This document shows, piece by piece, positions 47,114 to 56,503 of a DNA stretch of 64,000 bases. How positions within the stretch are numbered: the first letter of the stretch is position 1; the number at the start of each line of letters is the position of its first letter. The notes beneath the pieces were generated by a model. The model was given only the letters and a program-made list of their open reading frames with translations, had not been told where the DNA came from and searched no databases. A program made the position numbers and the translations under genes. This DNA is from Peptococcaceae bacterium (lineage in GTDB: Bacteria > Bacillota > Peptococcia > Peptococcales > Peptococcaceae): the NCBI GenBank assembly GCA_900759105.1, contig CAAETY010000110.1:31710-95709 (forward strand), in the 5' to 3' direction.

Positions 47114-48422
47114 TACAATTGTAGTTGTCGGTGCCGGCTTGGCCGGTTCCGAAGCGGCCTGGCAAATTGCACAACGAGGCATTCATGTAAAATTATATGA
47201 AATGCGCCCGAATAAACAAACCGAAGTGCATCATACTGATTTATTTGCCGAATTGGTTTGCAGTAACTCATTGCGCTCCAATCAACTAGAAAGTGGTCCC
47301 GGCTTATTAAAAGAAGAATTAAGACGTATGGATTCTTTAATTATGACGGCAGCAGATCAATGCGCGGTACCTGCTGGTGGGGCTCAGGCTGTAAATCGCG
47401 AGGAGTTTTCTCGTTTTATTACAGAAAAAATCCTAAACCATCCTAATATAGAAGTCATTCATGAGGAATATACTGATTTTGATGAGGAGGGCATCATTGT
47501 TTGCGCTTCAGGTCCATTAACATCAGATTCATTATTTGAAGCAATTAAGCGTAAAACCGGTGCAGACACCTTGTATTTTTATGATGCTGCCGCACCAATT
47601 ATTACTGCTGAAAGCGTTGATATGGAAAAAGCATTTTGGCAATCACGTTATGATAAAGGTGAAACAGCAGATTATCTTAATTGTCCATTATCTGCTGAAG
47701 AATATCGTGTTTTTTATGAAACGCTAATGACAGCGGAATGGACGCCGACCAAGGATTTTGAAAAAGAAATATTCTTTGAAGGATGTATGCCGGTTGAAAC
47801 CATGGCAAAGCGTGGATATCAAACATTATTGTATGGTCCGATGAAGCCTGTTGGATTGGTGGACCCACATACCGAAAAAACGCCTTTTGCAGTCGTTCAA
47901 TTACGTCGAGAGGATAAAGACGGTCAATTATTAAACATCGTTGGTTTCCAAACACGAACAAAATGGGGCGATCAAAAGAAAATTGTTCAAGCCATTCCGG
48001 CTTTGGAAAATGCAGAAATTGTACGTTATGGCGTTATGCATCGAAACACTTTCTTAAACGGACCTACTGTGTTAAATGAAAGCGGTCAACTAGAAAGTGA
48101 AAAACGAATCTTTTTTGCAGGACAAATGACAGGTGTTGAAGGCTATATCGAATCGACTGCCAGTGGATTGGTAGCGGGTATTAATGCGGCGCATCTTGCA
48201 AAAGAAGAATCAGTCCTTATCTGGCCACGAACTACAGCAATCGGTAGCTTAATGAATCACGTAGGCACTTCGCCGACAAATAATTTTCAACCAATGAATA
48301 TTAACTTTGGCTTGATGCCTGCAAGCGAAGCAAAGATTCGCTCAAAAAAAGAGCGCAATAGTTATTATGCACAGCGCGCATTAAACGATTTAGAACAGTG
48401 GCTTCGTGATAACAATGTATAG
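47100..48422 (+). CDS. trmFO: Methylenetetrahydrofolate-tRNA-(uracil-54) methyltransferase TrmFO
   Basis: Flavoprotein that makes T54 in tRNA from 5,10-methylenetetrahydrofolate. [17 protein letters not shown] is the FAD-binding N-terminus, and [24 protein letters not shown] and [20 protein letters not shown] are family signatures. Start may be ATG 47100 or GTG 47091, both inside the end of topA. The length is about 440 residues. The topA-trmFO-xerC-hslVU-codY order is the classic Firmicutes cluster. Confidence 0.96.
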   Translation: MNQNNTIVVVGAGLAGSEAAWQIAQRGIHVKLYEMRPNKQTEVHHTDLFAELVCSNSLRSNQLESGPGLLKEELRRMDSLIMTAADQCAVPAGGAQAVNREEFSRFITEKILNHPNIEVIHEEYTDFDEEGIIVCASGPLTSDSLFEAIKRKTGADTLYFYDAAAPIITAESVDMEKAFWQSRYDKGETADYLNCPLSAEEYRVFYETLMTAEWTPTKDFEKEIFFEGCMPVETMAKRGYQTLLYGPMKPVGLVDPHTEKTPFAVVQLRREDKDGQLLNIVGFQTRTKWGDQKKIVQAIPALENAEIVRYGVMHRNTFLNGPTVLNESGQLESEKRIFFAGQMTGVEGYIESTASGLVAGINAAHLAKEESVLIWPRTTAIGSLMNHVGTSPTNNFQPMNINFGLMPASEAKIRSKKERNSYYAQRALNDLEQWLRDNNV

Positions 48423-49314
48423 TCGCTATCGTTCAGAGTATAACAAGTATTTGACATATGAGCGAAAACTTGCAGAAAAAACCATTGAAGCATACCTCAA
48501 GGATTTAGATTTATTTGTTCAATGGGCCGACACAGAAGGGATTTCGTTAAAAGAAATTGACAATACTATTGCCAGAACGTACTTATTTCATTTAAATCAA
48601 AATAAATTATCTAAAAGTTCAATATCGAGGAAAATTTCAAGCATACGTTTATTTTATTCTTTTTTGGTGGAATATCATGAAATAGATACTAATCCCTTTC
48701 AAAATATCCATTCCCCCAAGAAAGACAAGACTTTGCCAAAAGTTATTAAAGAAATCGACATGGTACATTTTTTTGATAACATTTATGCAAAACATGACCC
48801 ATTGGCCCAACGCGATCAAGTAATTTTTGAGCTATTATATGGCTCGGGACTTCGTGTATCAGAACTCGTCGCACTCAACGTTGATGATGTTAAAAATAAA
48901 AGCTTTATACGAGTCGTTGGTAAAGGGCGTAAGGAACGAATTGTACCGTTGAGCAAAAAAAGTGTGCACATATTAGATGTTTACTTAGCACCAAATGGCG
49001 GGAGAGCAGCTTTAATGCAGAAAAGCACAGAAAAATGTCAAGCGCTGATTCTCAACCATTTGGGAAAACGTCTTTCACGCCGTGGCGTTATTTATTTAAT
49101 TGATAAATATATTGAAAAAGGGGCATTGCAATATCATGTTTCACCTCACAGCTTCCGCCATAGCTTTGCGACACATTTACTTGACCACGGTGCAGATTTA
49201 AAGATGATTCAAGAATTACTAGGTCATGATAGTCTTTCAACTACCCAGATATATACAAAAGTCTCTTCTACGAGATTAAGGGCGCTTTATAATGAAGGAC
49301 ATCCTCGAGCATAA
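48415..49314 (+). CDS. xerC: Tyrosine recombinase XerC-like
   Basis: Site-specific recombinase for chromosome dimer resolution. The N-terminal SAM-like core-binding domain (~1-90) is followed by the catalytic domain with [12 protein letters not shown] (first Arg), [19 protein letters not shown] (His and second Arg) and [16 protein letters not shown] (His and nucleophilic Tyr). The length is about 299 residues. The ATG at 48415 overlaps trmFO; a GTG three codons upstream is also possible. Its position before hslV fits XerC/CodV. Confidence 0.95.
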   Translation: MYSRYRSEYNKYLTYERKLAEKTIEAYLKDLDLFVQWADTEGISLKEIDNTIARTYLFHLNQNKLSKSSISRKISSIRLFYSFLVEYHEIDTNPFQNIHSPKKDKTLPKVIKEIDMVHFFDNIYAKHDPLAQRDQVIFELLYGSGLRVSELVALNVDDVKNKSFIRVVGKGRKERIVPLSKKSVHILDVYLAPNGGRAALMQKSTEKCQALILNHLGKRLSRRGVIYLIDKYIEKGALQYHVSPHSFRHSFATHLLDHGADLKMIQELLGHDSLSTTQIYTKVSSTRLRALYNEGHPRA

Positions 49315-49323
49315 GGAGAAACT

Positions 49324-49881
49324 ATGGTTAGTTTTCATTCTACAACAATTGTTGCGGTGAAAACCGCTGACGGCATTGCGATGGCCGGTGATGGTCAAGT
49401 AACCATGGGCGAAACCACCATCATGAAAGGAACGGCACGAAAAGTACGCCGATTATATAATGATACTGTTATTGCCGGTTTTGCAGGTTCAGTCGCAGAT
49501 GCGTTCATTTTATTTGATAAATTTGAAAATTATTTAGATCAATGTCACGGTCAGTTATCCAGAGCAGCTGTTGAGCTCGCCAAGGAATGGCGCAGCGAAA
49601 AGGCAACACGAAATTTAGAAGCACTGCTTTTACTTGCTGACAAAGATGATTTATTTCTTGTTAGCGGAAACGGCGAAGTAATCGTTCCTGATGAGGGTAT
49701 TGCAGCTATCGGGTCAGGTGGAAACTTTGCACTCGCAGCAGCACGAGCACTAAAACAAAATACGGATTTACCGGCCAATGAAATTGCAAGAAAAGCGCTT
49801 GAAATAGCAGCAAGTATCTGTGTATACACCAACGATAATATCATCGTTGAGGAAATTAAAGGAGCGACGACGAATGAATGA
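49324..49881 (+). CDS. hslV: ATP-dependent protease peptidase subunit HslV (ClpQ)
   Basis: Threonine peptidase of the HslUV proteasome-like complex. [12 protein letters not shown] holds the N-terminal processing site before the catalytic Thr; GDGQVTMG and [11 protein letters not shown] follow as expected. The length is 185 residues. AAGGAG precedes the ATG. It overlaps hslU by eight bases. Confidence 0.97.
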   Translation: MVSFHSTTIVAVKTADGIAMAGDGQVTMGETTIMKGTARKVRRLYNDTVIAGFAGSVADAFILFDKFENYLDQCHGQLSRAAVELAKEWRSEKATRNLEALLLLADKDDLFLVSGNGEVIVPDEGIAAIGSGGNFALAAARALKQNTDLPANEIARKALEIAASICVYTNDNIIVEEIKGATTNE

Positions 49882-51289
49882 ACAAACAGTATCAATTCAA
49901 ATTCCCAATATGCTCCCTAAGGACATTGTTGCTCATCTAGATAAGCATATTATTGGTCAAGATGAAGCAAAAAAAAGTCTTGCAATAGCATTGAGAAATC
50001 GATATCGTAGAAGCCAACTTCCAAAAGAGTTGCAAGAAGAAATCTCGCCGAGTAATATCATTATGATGGGACCAACCGGTGTTGGTAAAACGGAGCTGGT
50101 GCGTCGTGTCAGTAAAATTTTAGGGACGCCTTATGTTAAAGTTGAAGCAACTAAATTTACAGAAGTAGGATATGTTGGACGTGACGTGGAATCTATGATT
50201 CGCGATCTCGTTGAAGCATCCATTCGATTGGTTCGCAAAGAAAAAATAAAAAGTGTTCAAGCAGAAGCACAAAAAATGGCAAATGAACGCTTAGTAGATT
50301 TGTTGGTTCCAAATAAACGCAAGGCAAAAACAAGCAACAATCCGTTTGAAATGCTTTTAGGAAATCAATTCTCATCAGACACAGCAGCTGATTCTGAAGA
50401 AGAACGTCATCGCAATGAACAAAAAGTCATTTTTCGAGAAAAGCTTCGTCGTCATGAATTTGATGATGATGAAATAGATATTGAAGTTGAAGAAAAGCGA
50501 GTTTCAAACGATATGCTGGCAGCTTCCGGAATGGATCAAGTCATGGACAACATGAATGACATGATGAAAAACATCATGCCCGTAAAGAAAAAGAAACGCC
50601 GTGTAACTGTGAACGAAGCAAGAGAAATACTAGCTGAGGAAGAAGCCGAAAAGCTTATCGATGAAGATTTAGTCAATCAAGAAGCGATTAAGCTTGCAGA
50701 AAATCATGGAATTGTCTTTATTGACGAAATTGATAAAATCGCAGAATCAAATGGTGTGAGTCAAGGGGCTGGTGTTTCTCGCGAAGGTGTTCAACGTGAC
50801 ATCCTTCCGATAGTAGAAGGCTCTATCGTAAAAACAAAATATGGCAACATTAAAACAGACCATATATTATTTATTGCAGCCGGCGCATTCCATGTAAGCA
50901 AACCAGAGGATCTGATTCCTGAATTACAAGGTCGATTCCCATACAAAGTTCAATTGCAATCTTTGTCCAAAAATGATTTTGTAAGAATTTTAACGGAAAC
51001 AGAACATTCATTGCCTGAAAAATACAGCGCATTGTTATCGGTGGATTGCACAAAGTTGACCTTTACAGAGGATGGCATAGAAGCCATTGCTGATTATGCA
51101 TATAAACTCAATGAGAATGAAGAAAACCTGGGTGCCAGACGTTTGGTATCTGTAATGGAAAAGTTGTTACTAGATACGCTTTTCTTGGCAGGAGAAGACA
51201 TCAATGAGGTAGTTGTTGACAAAACGTTTGTCAATGATGTATGTAAATCAACGGTGTCAGAAAATCAATTTGATAAATATATATTGTAA
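49874..51289 (+). CDS. hslU: ATP-dependent protease ATPase subunit HslU (ClpY)
   Basis: AAA+ unfoldase partner of HslV. Walker [14 protein letters not shown] (~70) and Walker [12 protein letters not shown] (~285) flank the family's intermediate domain (~110-250), which is rich in charged residues. The sensor region and C-terminal KYIL tail that docks into HslV are present. The ATG at 49874 matches the family start; a longer frame would lie in hslV. The product is 471 residues. Confidence 0.97.
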   Translation: MNEQTVSIQIPNMLPKDIVAHLDKHIIGQDEAKKSLAIALRNRYRRSQLPKELQEEISPSNIIMMGPTGVGKTELVRRVSKILGTPYVKVEATKFTEVGYVGRDVESMIRDLVEASIRLVRKEKIKSVQAEAQKMANERLVDLLVPNKRKAKTSNNPFEMLLGNQFSSDTAADSEEERHRNEQKVIFREKLRRHEFDDDEIDIEVEEKRVSNDMLAASGMDQVMDNMNDMMKNIMPVKKKKRRVTVNEAREILAEEEAEKLIDEDLVNQEAIKLAENHGIVFIDEIDKIAESNGVSQGAGVSREGVQRDILPIVEGSIVKTKYGNIKTDHILFIAAGAFHVSKPEDLIPELQGRFPYKVQLQSLSKNDFVRILTETEHSLPEKYSALLSVDCTKLTFTEDGIEAIADYAYKLNENEENLGARRLVSVMEKLLLDTLFLAGEDINEVVVDKTFVNDVCKSTVSENQFDKYIL

Positions 51290-51301
51290 GGAGGATGTTT
51301 T

Positions 51302-52105
51302 ATGAGCGCAGAATTATTAGAAAAAACACGATTGTTAAACCGTACCCTTCAAAGTGGATTTCCGGAGGATGAAAGCCTTATCAATTTCAATGAAATATCT
51401 AAAGTGCTTTCTGAAATGATTGATTGCAATGTCTATATTTTGGGTGAAGAAGGCATACTTTTAGGGCATCATTTCCTTGAAGGCTTTGATTGTGACGTAA
51501 TGGAACAAATCGTATTAGAAGATGGAAAAATGCCATCTAGCTATAACGAAAACTTAATTGCAACCGAAGATACAATTGCTAATTTACCAAATGAAAACAG
51601 AATTTGTATTTTTAAGGGACAAGAATGCAAATTCGGTGACAAAATTACTACTATTATCCCAGTATATGCAGGACACAAACGTCAAGGAAGTTTGATGCTT
51701 GGTAAATTTAACGTAAAGTTCACAGATGATGACTTAATTTTGGCAGAATACGGGGCTACAATGGTAGGAATTGAAATTTTACGCGCCAAAAACAAAGCTG
51801 AAGCCGAAGAAAACAGAGAACGCATTGCTGTACAAATTGCCTTAGACACTTTAAGCTATTCCGAAATGGAAGCTATTGAACATATTTTCTCTGAATTAGA
51901 AGGTGACGAAGGGATTCTTGTTGCCTCCAAAATTGCTGACCGTGTAGGCATTACACGTTCCGTAATCGTTAACGCATTAAGAAAATTCGAATCTGCAGGT
52001 GTTATCGAATCCAAATCCTTAGGCATGAAGGGGACCTACATTCGTTTGTTAAACAAATATCTGCTTGATGGTATCAAAAGCAGAACAAAATCTAAAAGAT
52101 TATAA
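51302..52105 (+). CDS. codY: Global nutritional regulator CodY
   Basis: GTP- and branched-chain-amino-acid-sensing repressor. The N-terminal GAF domain (~1-155) begins LLEKTRLLNRTLQ. The C-terminal winged helix reads VASKIADRVGITRSVIVNAL and ESKSLGMKGTYI, almost identical to the Bacillus protein. The length is 267 residues. AAGGAGG lies before the ATG. It is the last gene of the xerC-hslVU-codY group. Confidence 0.97.
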   Translation: MSAELLEKTRLLNRTLQSGFPEDESLINFNEISKVLSEMIDCNVYILGEEGILLGHHFLEGFDCDVMEQIVLEDGKMPSSYNENLIATEDTIANLPNENRICIFKGQECKFGDKITTIIPVYAGHKRQGSLMLGKFNVKFTDDDLILAEYGATMVGIEILRAKNKAEAEENRERIAVQIALDTLSYSEMEAIEHIFSELEGDEGILVASKIADRVGITRSVIVNALRKFESAGVIESKSLGMKGTYIRLLNKYLLDGIKSRTKSKRL

Positions 52106-52107
52106 TC

Positions 52108-52136
52108 TTTACTAACCTGTACCAATCTGATAAGAT
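52108..52136 (+). promoter_or_regulatory. Possible promoter of the zinc-ribbon gene
   Basis: TTTACT (52108-52113) and TAAGAT (52131-52136) are 17 bases apart just after codY. Both boxes deviate from consensus, so confidence is modest. Confidence 0.45.
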
Positions 52137-52168
52137 AAGTTTTGTGAAATTCAATCAGGGAAGGTGTA

Positions 52169-52858
52169 ATGATGTATTGTAGCAATTGTGGTAAAAAGTT
52201 ATCTGAAGACGACTTCTTTTGCTCTAACTGTGGTACACCTGTATTAAGGCAAAATCTTTTTAACGATAATGATGATGAAGCCAATGAAGATGCTTTTGAA
52301 GAAACACGCTTGTTTACCGCAGAAGAATTGGGGCAATTTCTAAATGATCAACCTGAAGAAGCTTCTTCTGAACCAGAAGAAGTATACCAAGCGGCCCCTC
52401 AAAGCATGAATCAATATCAAGCGCCGTTACAACAAGATTATCAAGATTATCAGCAGGACTATATTGAAGAACCTTTTGTCGCTCAAGAAGTCGTTGCTGA
52501 AGAACCACAGTCAACTGCAAAAAAGGGCGTTGATGCCAAAGAAATGGTATCTGGCGCATTGGGCTCTGCCAATGCAGCAATGGGAAAATTTAAGGCGCGT
52601 TGCCAAGCGGCTAAAGCAAAAAAAGCTGAAAAAAAGCAACTGCAAAACGAAGAAACAGTAGCTTCTGTTGAAGTAACGGCAGAAGATAATGCTGATGCTC
52701 CAATACCACTCAAAAAAATTATCCTGCCGGTTATAGTTTTAGGCTTGATTATTGGCCTTGTTTTTGGTTTAATTTTAGTTCAACCGTGGTCTAACGATAA
52801 TAATGATGAAACAGCAACCGGAACAGTAATGATGGTTGATTCATTCGAACAACAGTAA
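52169..52858 (+). CDS. Zinc-ribbon membrane protein of unknown function
   Basis: A 229-residue protein with an N-terminal CxxC-x-CxxC zinc ribbon (YCSNCGKKL and FCSNCGTPV), an acidic Gln/Glu/Tyr-rich linker (~35-110), an Ala/Lys-rich segment (~115-160) and a single hydrophobic helix at ~188-206, followed by a short tail. The layout resembles 'zinc-ribbon domain-containing' membrane proteins whose roles are unknown. Either of two adjacent ATG codons may start it. It follows codY and ends at a bidirectional terminator. Confidence 0.85.
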   Translation: MMYCSNCGKKLSEDDFFCSNCGTPVLRQNLFNDNDDEANEDAFEETRLFTAEELGQFLNDQPEEASSEPEEVYQAAPQSMNQYQAPLQQDYQDYQQDYIEEPFVAQEVVAEEPQSTAKKGVDAKEMVSGALGSANAAMGKFKARCQAAKAKKAEKKQLQNEETVASVEVTAEDNADAPIPLKKIILPVIVLGLIIGLVFGLILVQPWSNDNNDETATGTVMMVDSFEQQ

Positions 52859-52859
52859 C

Positions 52860-52898
52860 AAAAAAAGACTTCTGACTAATCATCAGAAGTCTTTTTTT
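52860..52898. terminator. Bidirectional terminator between zinc-ribbon gene and M29 peptidase
   Basis: AAAAAAGACTTCTGA pairs with TCAGAAGTCTTTTTT around a seven-base loop. A-rich and T-rich flanks on both sides make it functional on both strands for the two convergent genes. Confidence 0.9.
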
Positions 52899-52927
52899 GT
52901 AGCGTATCTATTGTTAAACGATGCGAT

Positions 52928-54037
52928 TTAAACCAGCTGTTCCGGATTCAAACATTGCAATGCTTCAGGGACGAAGCGTCCATTTTTGCGAACAAGGATA
53001 TCGTCAAAGTAAATTTCACCGCCACCATATTCTTCGGTTTGAATAAGTACAAGGTCCCAGTGAATAGTAGAATCATTGCCATTTGGTGCATCTTCGTAGC
53101 AGCTTCCAGGTGTAAAATGAATGCTACCGCTGATTTTTTCATCGAATAAGATATCTTTCATTGGCTGCTTGATATAAGGGTTAACACCAATACCAAACTC
53201 ACCAACATAACGTGCGCCTTCGTCTGCATCAAAAACGGTGTTGAGCTTTGCTGTTTCATTGGCGGTTGCTTGAATGATTTTTCCGTTTTCGAATGTCAAC
53301 TGAACGTTTTCGTAAACGGTTCCTTGATAGAGTGATGGTACATTGTAGGTAATGGTTCCGTTTACTGATTCACGCACAGGGGCAGTATAGACTTCGCCGT
53401 CAGGTATATTGCATTCGCCGGCACATTTGATTGCCGGAATATCTTTAATTGAAAATTTTAAGTCTGTTCCGGGCCCGATTATATGCACCTTGTCAGTTTT
53501 TTGAAGCAGTTCAACCAAAGCGTTCATGGCAAGGCTCATTTTTCCATAGTCGAGATTGCATACTTTGTAGTAGAAGTCTTCGAAGGCATGGGTGCTCATA
53601 TTGGCAAGCTGTGCCATAGAGCCGTTTGGATAGCGTAGCACAACCCATTTACTGTTGTTAACACGCTCATTCAAAACGTCATCATATATTTTGCTTTGGA
53701 GCTTTAATTGTTCCTTTGGAACATCGGACAATTCAGAGATATTATCGCCGGCTCTTACGGCGATATATGCATCCATGCCTTTCATTTGGCGTAGTAATAA
53801 ATCGGCGTTAAAGATGAGCTGTTCTTCGCTTGCGCCCATCAGCAAAGCGCGATTCAAGGTTGCATCTGCAAGATGAAGGTACGGGTAGCCGCCAACTTTG
53901 TAGGCTTCTTCAATGAGTGCTTCAGCCAAAGGGTAAGCATCGACTCCGTTTATATCGATGAGGATGCGTTCGCCTTTTTGTAAACGCGTAGAATAATTAA
54001 TAAGCTCGTAGGCAAGCTGTCTGTTTCTTGGATCCAT
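52928..54037 (-). CDS. M29-family aminopeptidase (AmpS/PepS-like)
   Basis: A 369-residue metallo-aminopeptidase of the thermophilic aminopeptidase (M29) family. GECNIPDGEVYTAP (~residue 215) supplies the first metal glutamate; later His, Tyr and Asp ligands lie in SGSIHFTPG, SCYED and HWDLV. It cleaves N-terminal residues from peptides in the cytosol. AAAGGACG precedes the ATG. It is the last gene of the minus-strand ttcA-comM-M29 group. Confidence 0.92.
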   Translation of the reverse strand: MDPRNRQLAYELINYSTRLQKGERILIDINGVDAYPLAEALIEEAYKVGGYPYLHLADATLNRALLMGASEEQLIFNADLLLRQMKGMDAYIAVRAGDNISELSDVPKEQLKLQSKIYDDVLNERVNNSKWVVLRYPNGSMAQLANMSTHAFEDFYYKVCNLDYGKMSLAMNALVELLQKTDKVHIIGPGTDLKFSIKDIPAIKCAGECNIPDGEVYTAPVRESVNGTITYNVPSLYQGTVYENVQLTFENGKIIQATANETAKLNTVFDADEGARYVGEFGIGVNPYIKQPMKDILFDEKISGSIHFTPGSCYEDAPNGNDSTIHWDLVLIQTEEYGGGEIYFDDILVRKNGRFVPEALQCLNPEQLV

Positions 54038-54053
54038 TGATAACGTCCTTTCT

Positions 54054-55589
54054 TTATGATTTCCAGAGTTTTTTGTCTAACGCTCGGTACTGAATGGCTT
54101 CAGCAATATGCTTTGCTTGGATATGTTCAGCATGGTCAAGGTCAGCAATGGTGCGCGAAAGCTTAAGTATGCGATTATTGGCTCGTGCAGAAATGCCAAG
54201 CTTATCAAATGCACGTTCTAAAAGTTTTTTTGAAGTGTTATCGAGCTGGCAATATTTTTTTATCTGGGCTTGTGTCATGTTGCTATTGCAGTAAATGCCG
54301 GTTCCTTTGAAGCGATTAAGCTGAATTGCTCGTGCTTGATTAACACGCTCGCGAATAGCTTCAGAGGTTTCTTCAACTTTTGTATCATCGTATAAATCAT
54401 TAAATTCAACCGGCATTACTTCGATTTGAATATCAAAGCGATCTAATAATGGGCCAGAAATTTTACGTTGATATCTGCTGATAACTGCATCCGTGCAGGT
54501 GCAATCATGTTTTGGGTCATTAAGATAACCGCAAGGGCAAGGGTTCATGGATGCAACCAAGAGAAAATTACATGGGAAAGTGAATTGTGCATTGACACGT
54601 GAAATGGTTACTTCTCCATCCTCTAATGGTTGCCGCAATGCTTCGAGAACATTTTTTTGAAATTCAGGAAATTCATCCATAAAAAGAATGCCATTATGGC
54701 TTAATGATACTTCGCCGGGCGTTGGAATATGACCGCCACCAATAAGGCTGGCTTGTGAACATGTGTGATGTGGAGCTCTAAAAGGTCGAGAGGTAACAAG
54801 TGGCGCAATGCCATTTAGTAGACCTGCGATAGAATGTATTTTTGAGCATTCCAAACATTCATCAACAGTAAGAGGCGGCATAATGGTCTGTAATGCGCGC
54901 GCCAGCATTGTTTTACCGGAGCCGGGGGAGCCTATCATGATGATATTGTGACCACCGGCAGCTGCAATTTCCATGGCTCGTTTGGCTTCATACTGCCCTT
55001 TTATATCAGAAAAGTCATTACTACTGTGTGGTGCTTCTATAAGAATCTGATGGATATCCGGTCTTTCCATTGGTTGATAATTATCTGGATTTCGTAAATA
55101 ATCAACGGCTTCAGCCAATGTTTCAAAAGCGAACGTTGGCATCCCACTAATGGCTGCTTCTGCACCGTTTTCTTTGGCGGTAACCAATACTTTTTCAGAA
55201 TCCTTCATTGCTAAGGATATAGGCAGAATCCCTTTTACCGGTCGTATGCTACCGTCTAAACCCAATTCCCCAATAAATACAACATTTTCTAATATGGGCA
55301 AGGGTACTTGTTCTGTTGCCGCAAGCATGGCTATTGCAATGGCAAGATCAAAAGAAGGGCCTTCTTTTTTTATGGAAGCCGGTGCCAGATTGATGATAGT
55401 TCGGCGCGGTGGCATATCAAATCCTTGATTCTTCATCGCCGTTCGAACGCGTTCCTTGCTTTCTTTTACTGAAGTATCCGGCAGCCCAACAATGTCCCAT
55501 GATGGAACGCCACGACTACTGTCGATTTCAACTTCAATAGCATTGACAGAAAGACCGTTTAACGCAGCACTATGAATACGTGCGAGCAT
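54054..55589 (-). CDS. ComM/YifB-family Mg-chelatase-like ATPase
   Basis: A 511-residue AAA+ protein. The N-terminal Lon-like domain (~1-175) contains NLAPASIKKEGPSFDLAIA. Walker A is MIGSPGSGKTMLARAL (~217), Walker B GILFMDEFPEF (~300), and a C-terminal Mg-chelatase domain (~400-505) follows. ComM is a branch-migration helicase that aids integration of transforming DNA; with dprA elsewhere in the window this supports a transformation role, by inference. AGGTGAGCG precedes the ATG. Confidence 0.94.
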   Translation of the reverse strand: MLARIHSAALNGLSVNAIEVEIDSSRGVPSWDIVGLPDTSVKESKERVRTAMKNQGFDMPPRRTIINLAPASIKKEGPSFDLAIAIAMLAATEQVPLPILENVVFIGELGLDGSIRPVKGILPISLAMKDSEKVLVTAKENGAEAAISGMPTFAFETLAEAVDYLRNPDNYQPMERPDIHQILIEAPHSSNDFSDIKGQYEAKRAMEIAAAGGHNIIMIGSPGSGKTMLARALQTIMPPLTVDECLECSKIHSIAGLLNGIAPLVTSRPFRAPHHTCSQASLIGGGHIPTPGEVSLSHNGILFMDEFPEFQKNVLEALRQPLEDGEVTISRVNAQFTFPCNFLLVASMNPCPCGYLNDPKHDCTCTDAVISRYQRKISGPLLDRFDIQIEVMPVEFNDLYDDTKVEETSEAIRERVNQARAIQLNRFKGTGIYCNSNMTQAQIKKYCQLDNTSKKLLERAFDKLGISARANNRILKLSRTIADLDHAEHIQAKHIAEAIQYRALDKKLWKS

Positions 55590-55607
55590 ACGCTCACCTC
55601 CGATAAA

Positions 55608-56345
55608 TTATTGAACTTTGTATTGATTCCACAAATCTTTTTCGATACCACTCATGATGCGTTGTTTTATTAAAGGATTATCTGCCATTAGCTTTAGTAA
55701 CAATGATTTCATATCGCTACGTGTAGTAAATCCGTCTGCCGGACATTTATTGACAATGAGCGGTAGTTCGAGCTGACGTGCGATTTTTGTAATTGTGCTT
55801 TCGGCAACATAAACCATAGGGCGAATAACAGTCACTTCTGAACGCGTTAAATAGGCACATGGGGCAAAGGTTTGGATGCGTCCTTCATAAAACATGCTCA
55901 TGAGCAGAGTTTCTATAACATCATCCATATGATGTCCGAGTGCTACTTTATTGCATCCGTGTTCGTGTGCCCAATTATTGATGGCGCCACGACGCATGCG
56001 TGCGCAAAGTGAACATGGATTTTTTTCTTTTCTTTCTTCGAAAATCAGCGGACCTATTTCGCTGGGAATAATGTCAAAAGGAACGTCTAAGGAATTGCAA
56101 AATGCAGCCATATCAGTGTAGTCGTTACCCCATCCAAGGTCCAATGAGACCGCTCGAATAGTAAAATTACATGGCAATGTGCGTTTTAACACTGCCATAG
56201 CGTATAGTAGCAAGGTACTGTCCTTACCACCGGATAGACCGATTGCAATTGAATCATTTTCTTCAATCAAGCCAAAATCTCGACTTGCTTTTCTCATTTT
56301 AGCAAATAAATCTTTATTGTACGGACGCCATTCGTTAGCTTTCAA
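55608..56345 (-). CDS. TtcA-like tRNA 2-thiolation / PP-loop ATPase
   Basis: An N-type ATP pyrophosphatase of about 245 residues. The PP-loop is GLSGGKDSTLL (~35); CSLCARMRRG (~115) supplies the cysteine pair and C-terminal CPADG (~202) a third. These are TtcA features (2-thiocytidine in tRNA, 4Fe-4S). Start is set at TTG 56345 because AAGGAG lies just upstream and a longer frame runs back into the -35 region. No experimental target can be assigned. Confidence 0.88.
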   Translation of the reverse strand: MKANEWRPYNKDLFAKMRKASRDFGLIEENDSIAIGLSGGKDSTLLLYAMAVLKRTLPCNFTIRAVSLDLGWGNDYTDMAAFCNSLDVPFDIIPSEIGPLIFEERKEKNPCSLCARMRRGAINNWAHEHGCNKVALGHHMDDVIETLLMSMFYEGRIQTFAPCAYLTRSEVTVIRPMVYVAESTITKIARQLELPLIVNKCPADGFTTRSDMKSLLLKLMADNPLIKQRIMSGIEKDLWNQYKVQ

Positions 56346-56378
56346 CAGGTTATTCAACTCCTTATAAACATTTATTTC

Positions 56379-56408
56379 ATTATATAAAAAATAATTAATA
56401 ATGGTCAA
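56379..56408 (-). promoter_or_regulatory. Promoter of the ttcA-comM-M29 group
   Basis: On the minus strand TTGACC (56408-56403) and a perfect TATAAT (56384-56379) are 18 bases apart, 34 bases before the TTG start. Confidence 0.75.
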
Positions 56409-56443
56409 GAAAGAAACAATGCAACAACAGTCGCGGTGAATAC

Positions 56444-56473
56444 TTGAGATAATACAAAATATTATACTATAAT
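56444..56473 (+). promoter_or_regulatory. Promoter of the phosphodiester glycosidase gene
   Basis: TTGAGA (56444-56449) and TATAAT (56468-56473) are 18 bases apart, about 30 bases before the TTG start and divergent from the ttcA promoter. Confidence 0.75.
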
Positions 56474-56503
56474 GAACATTAACAATGAAGGGAGTGTAAT
56501 ATT

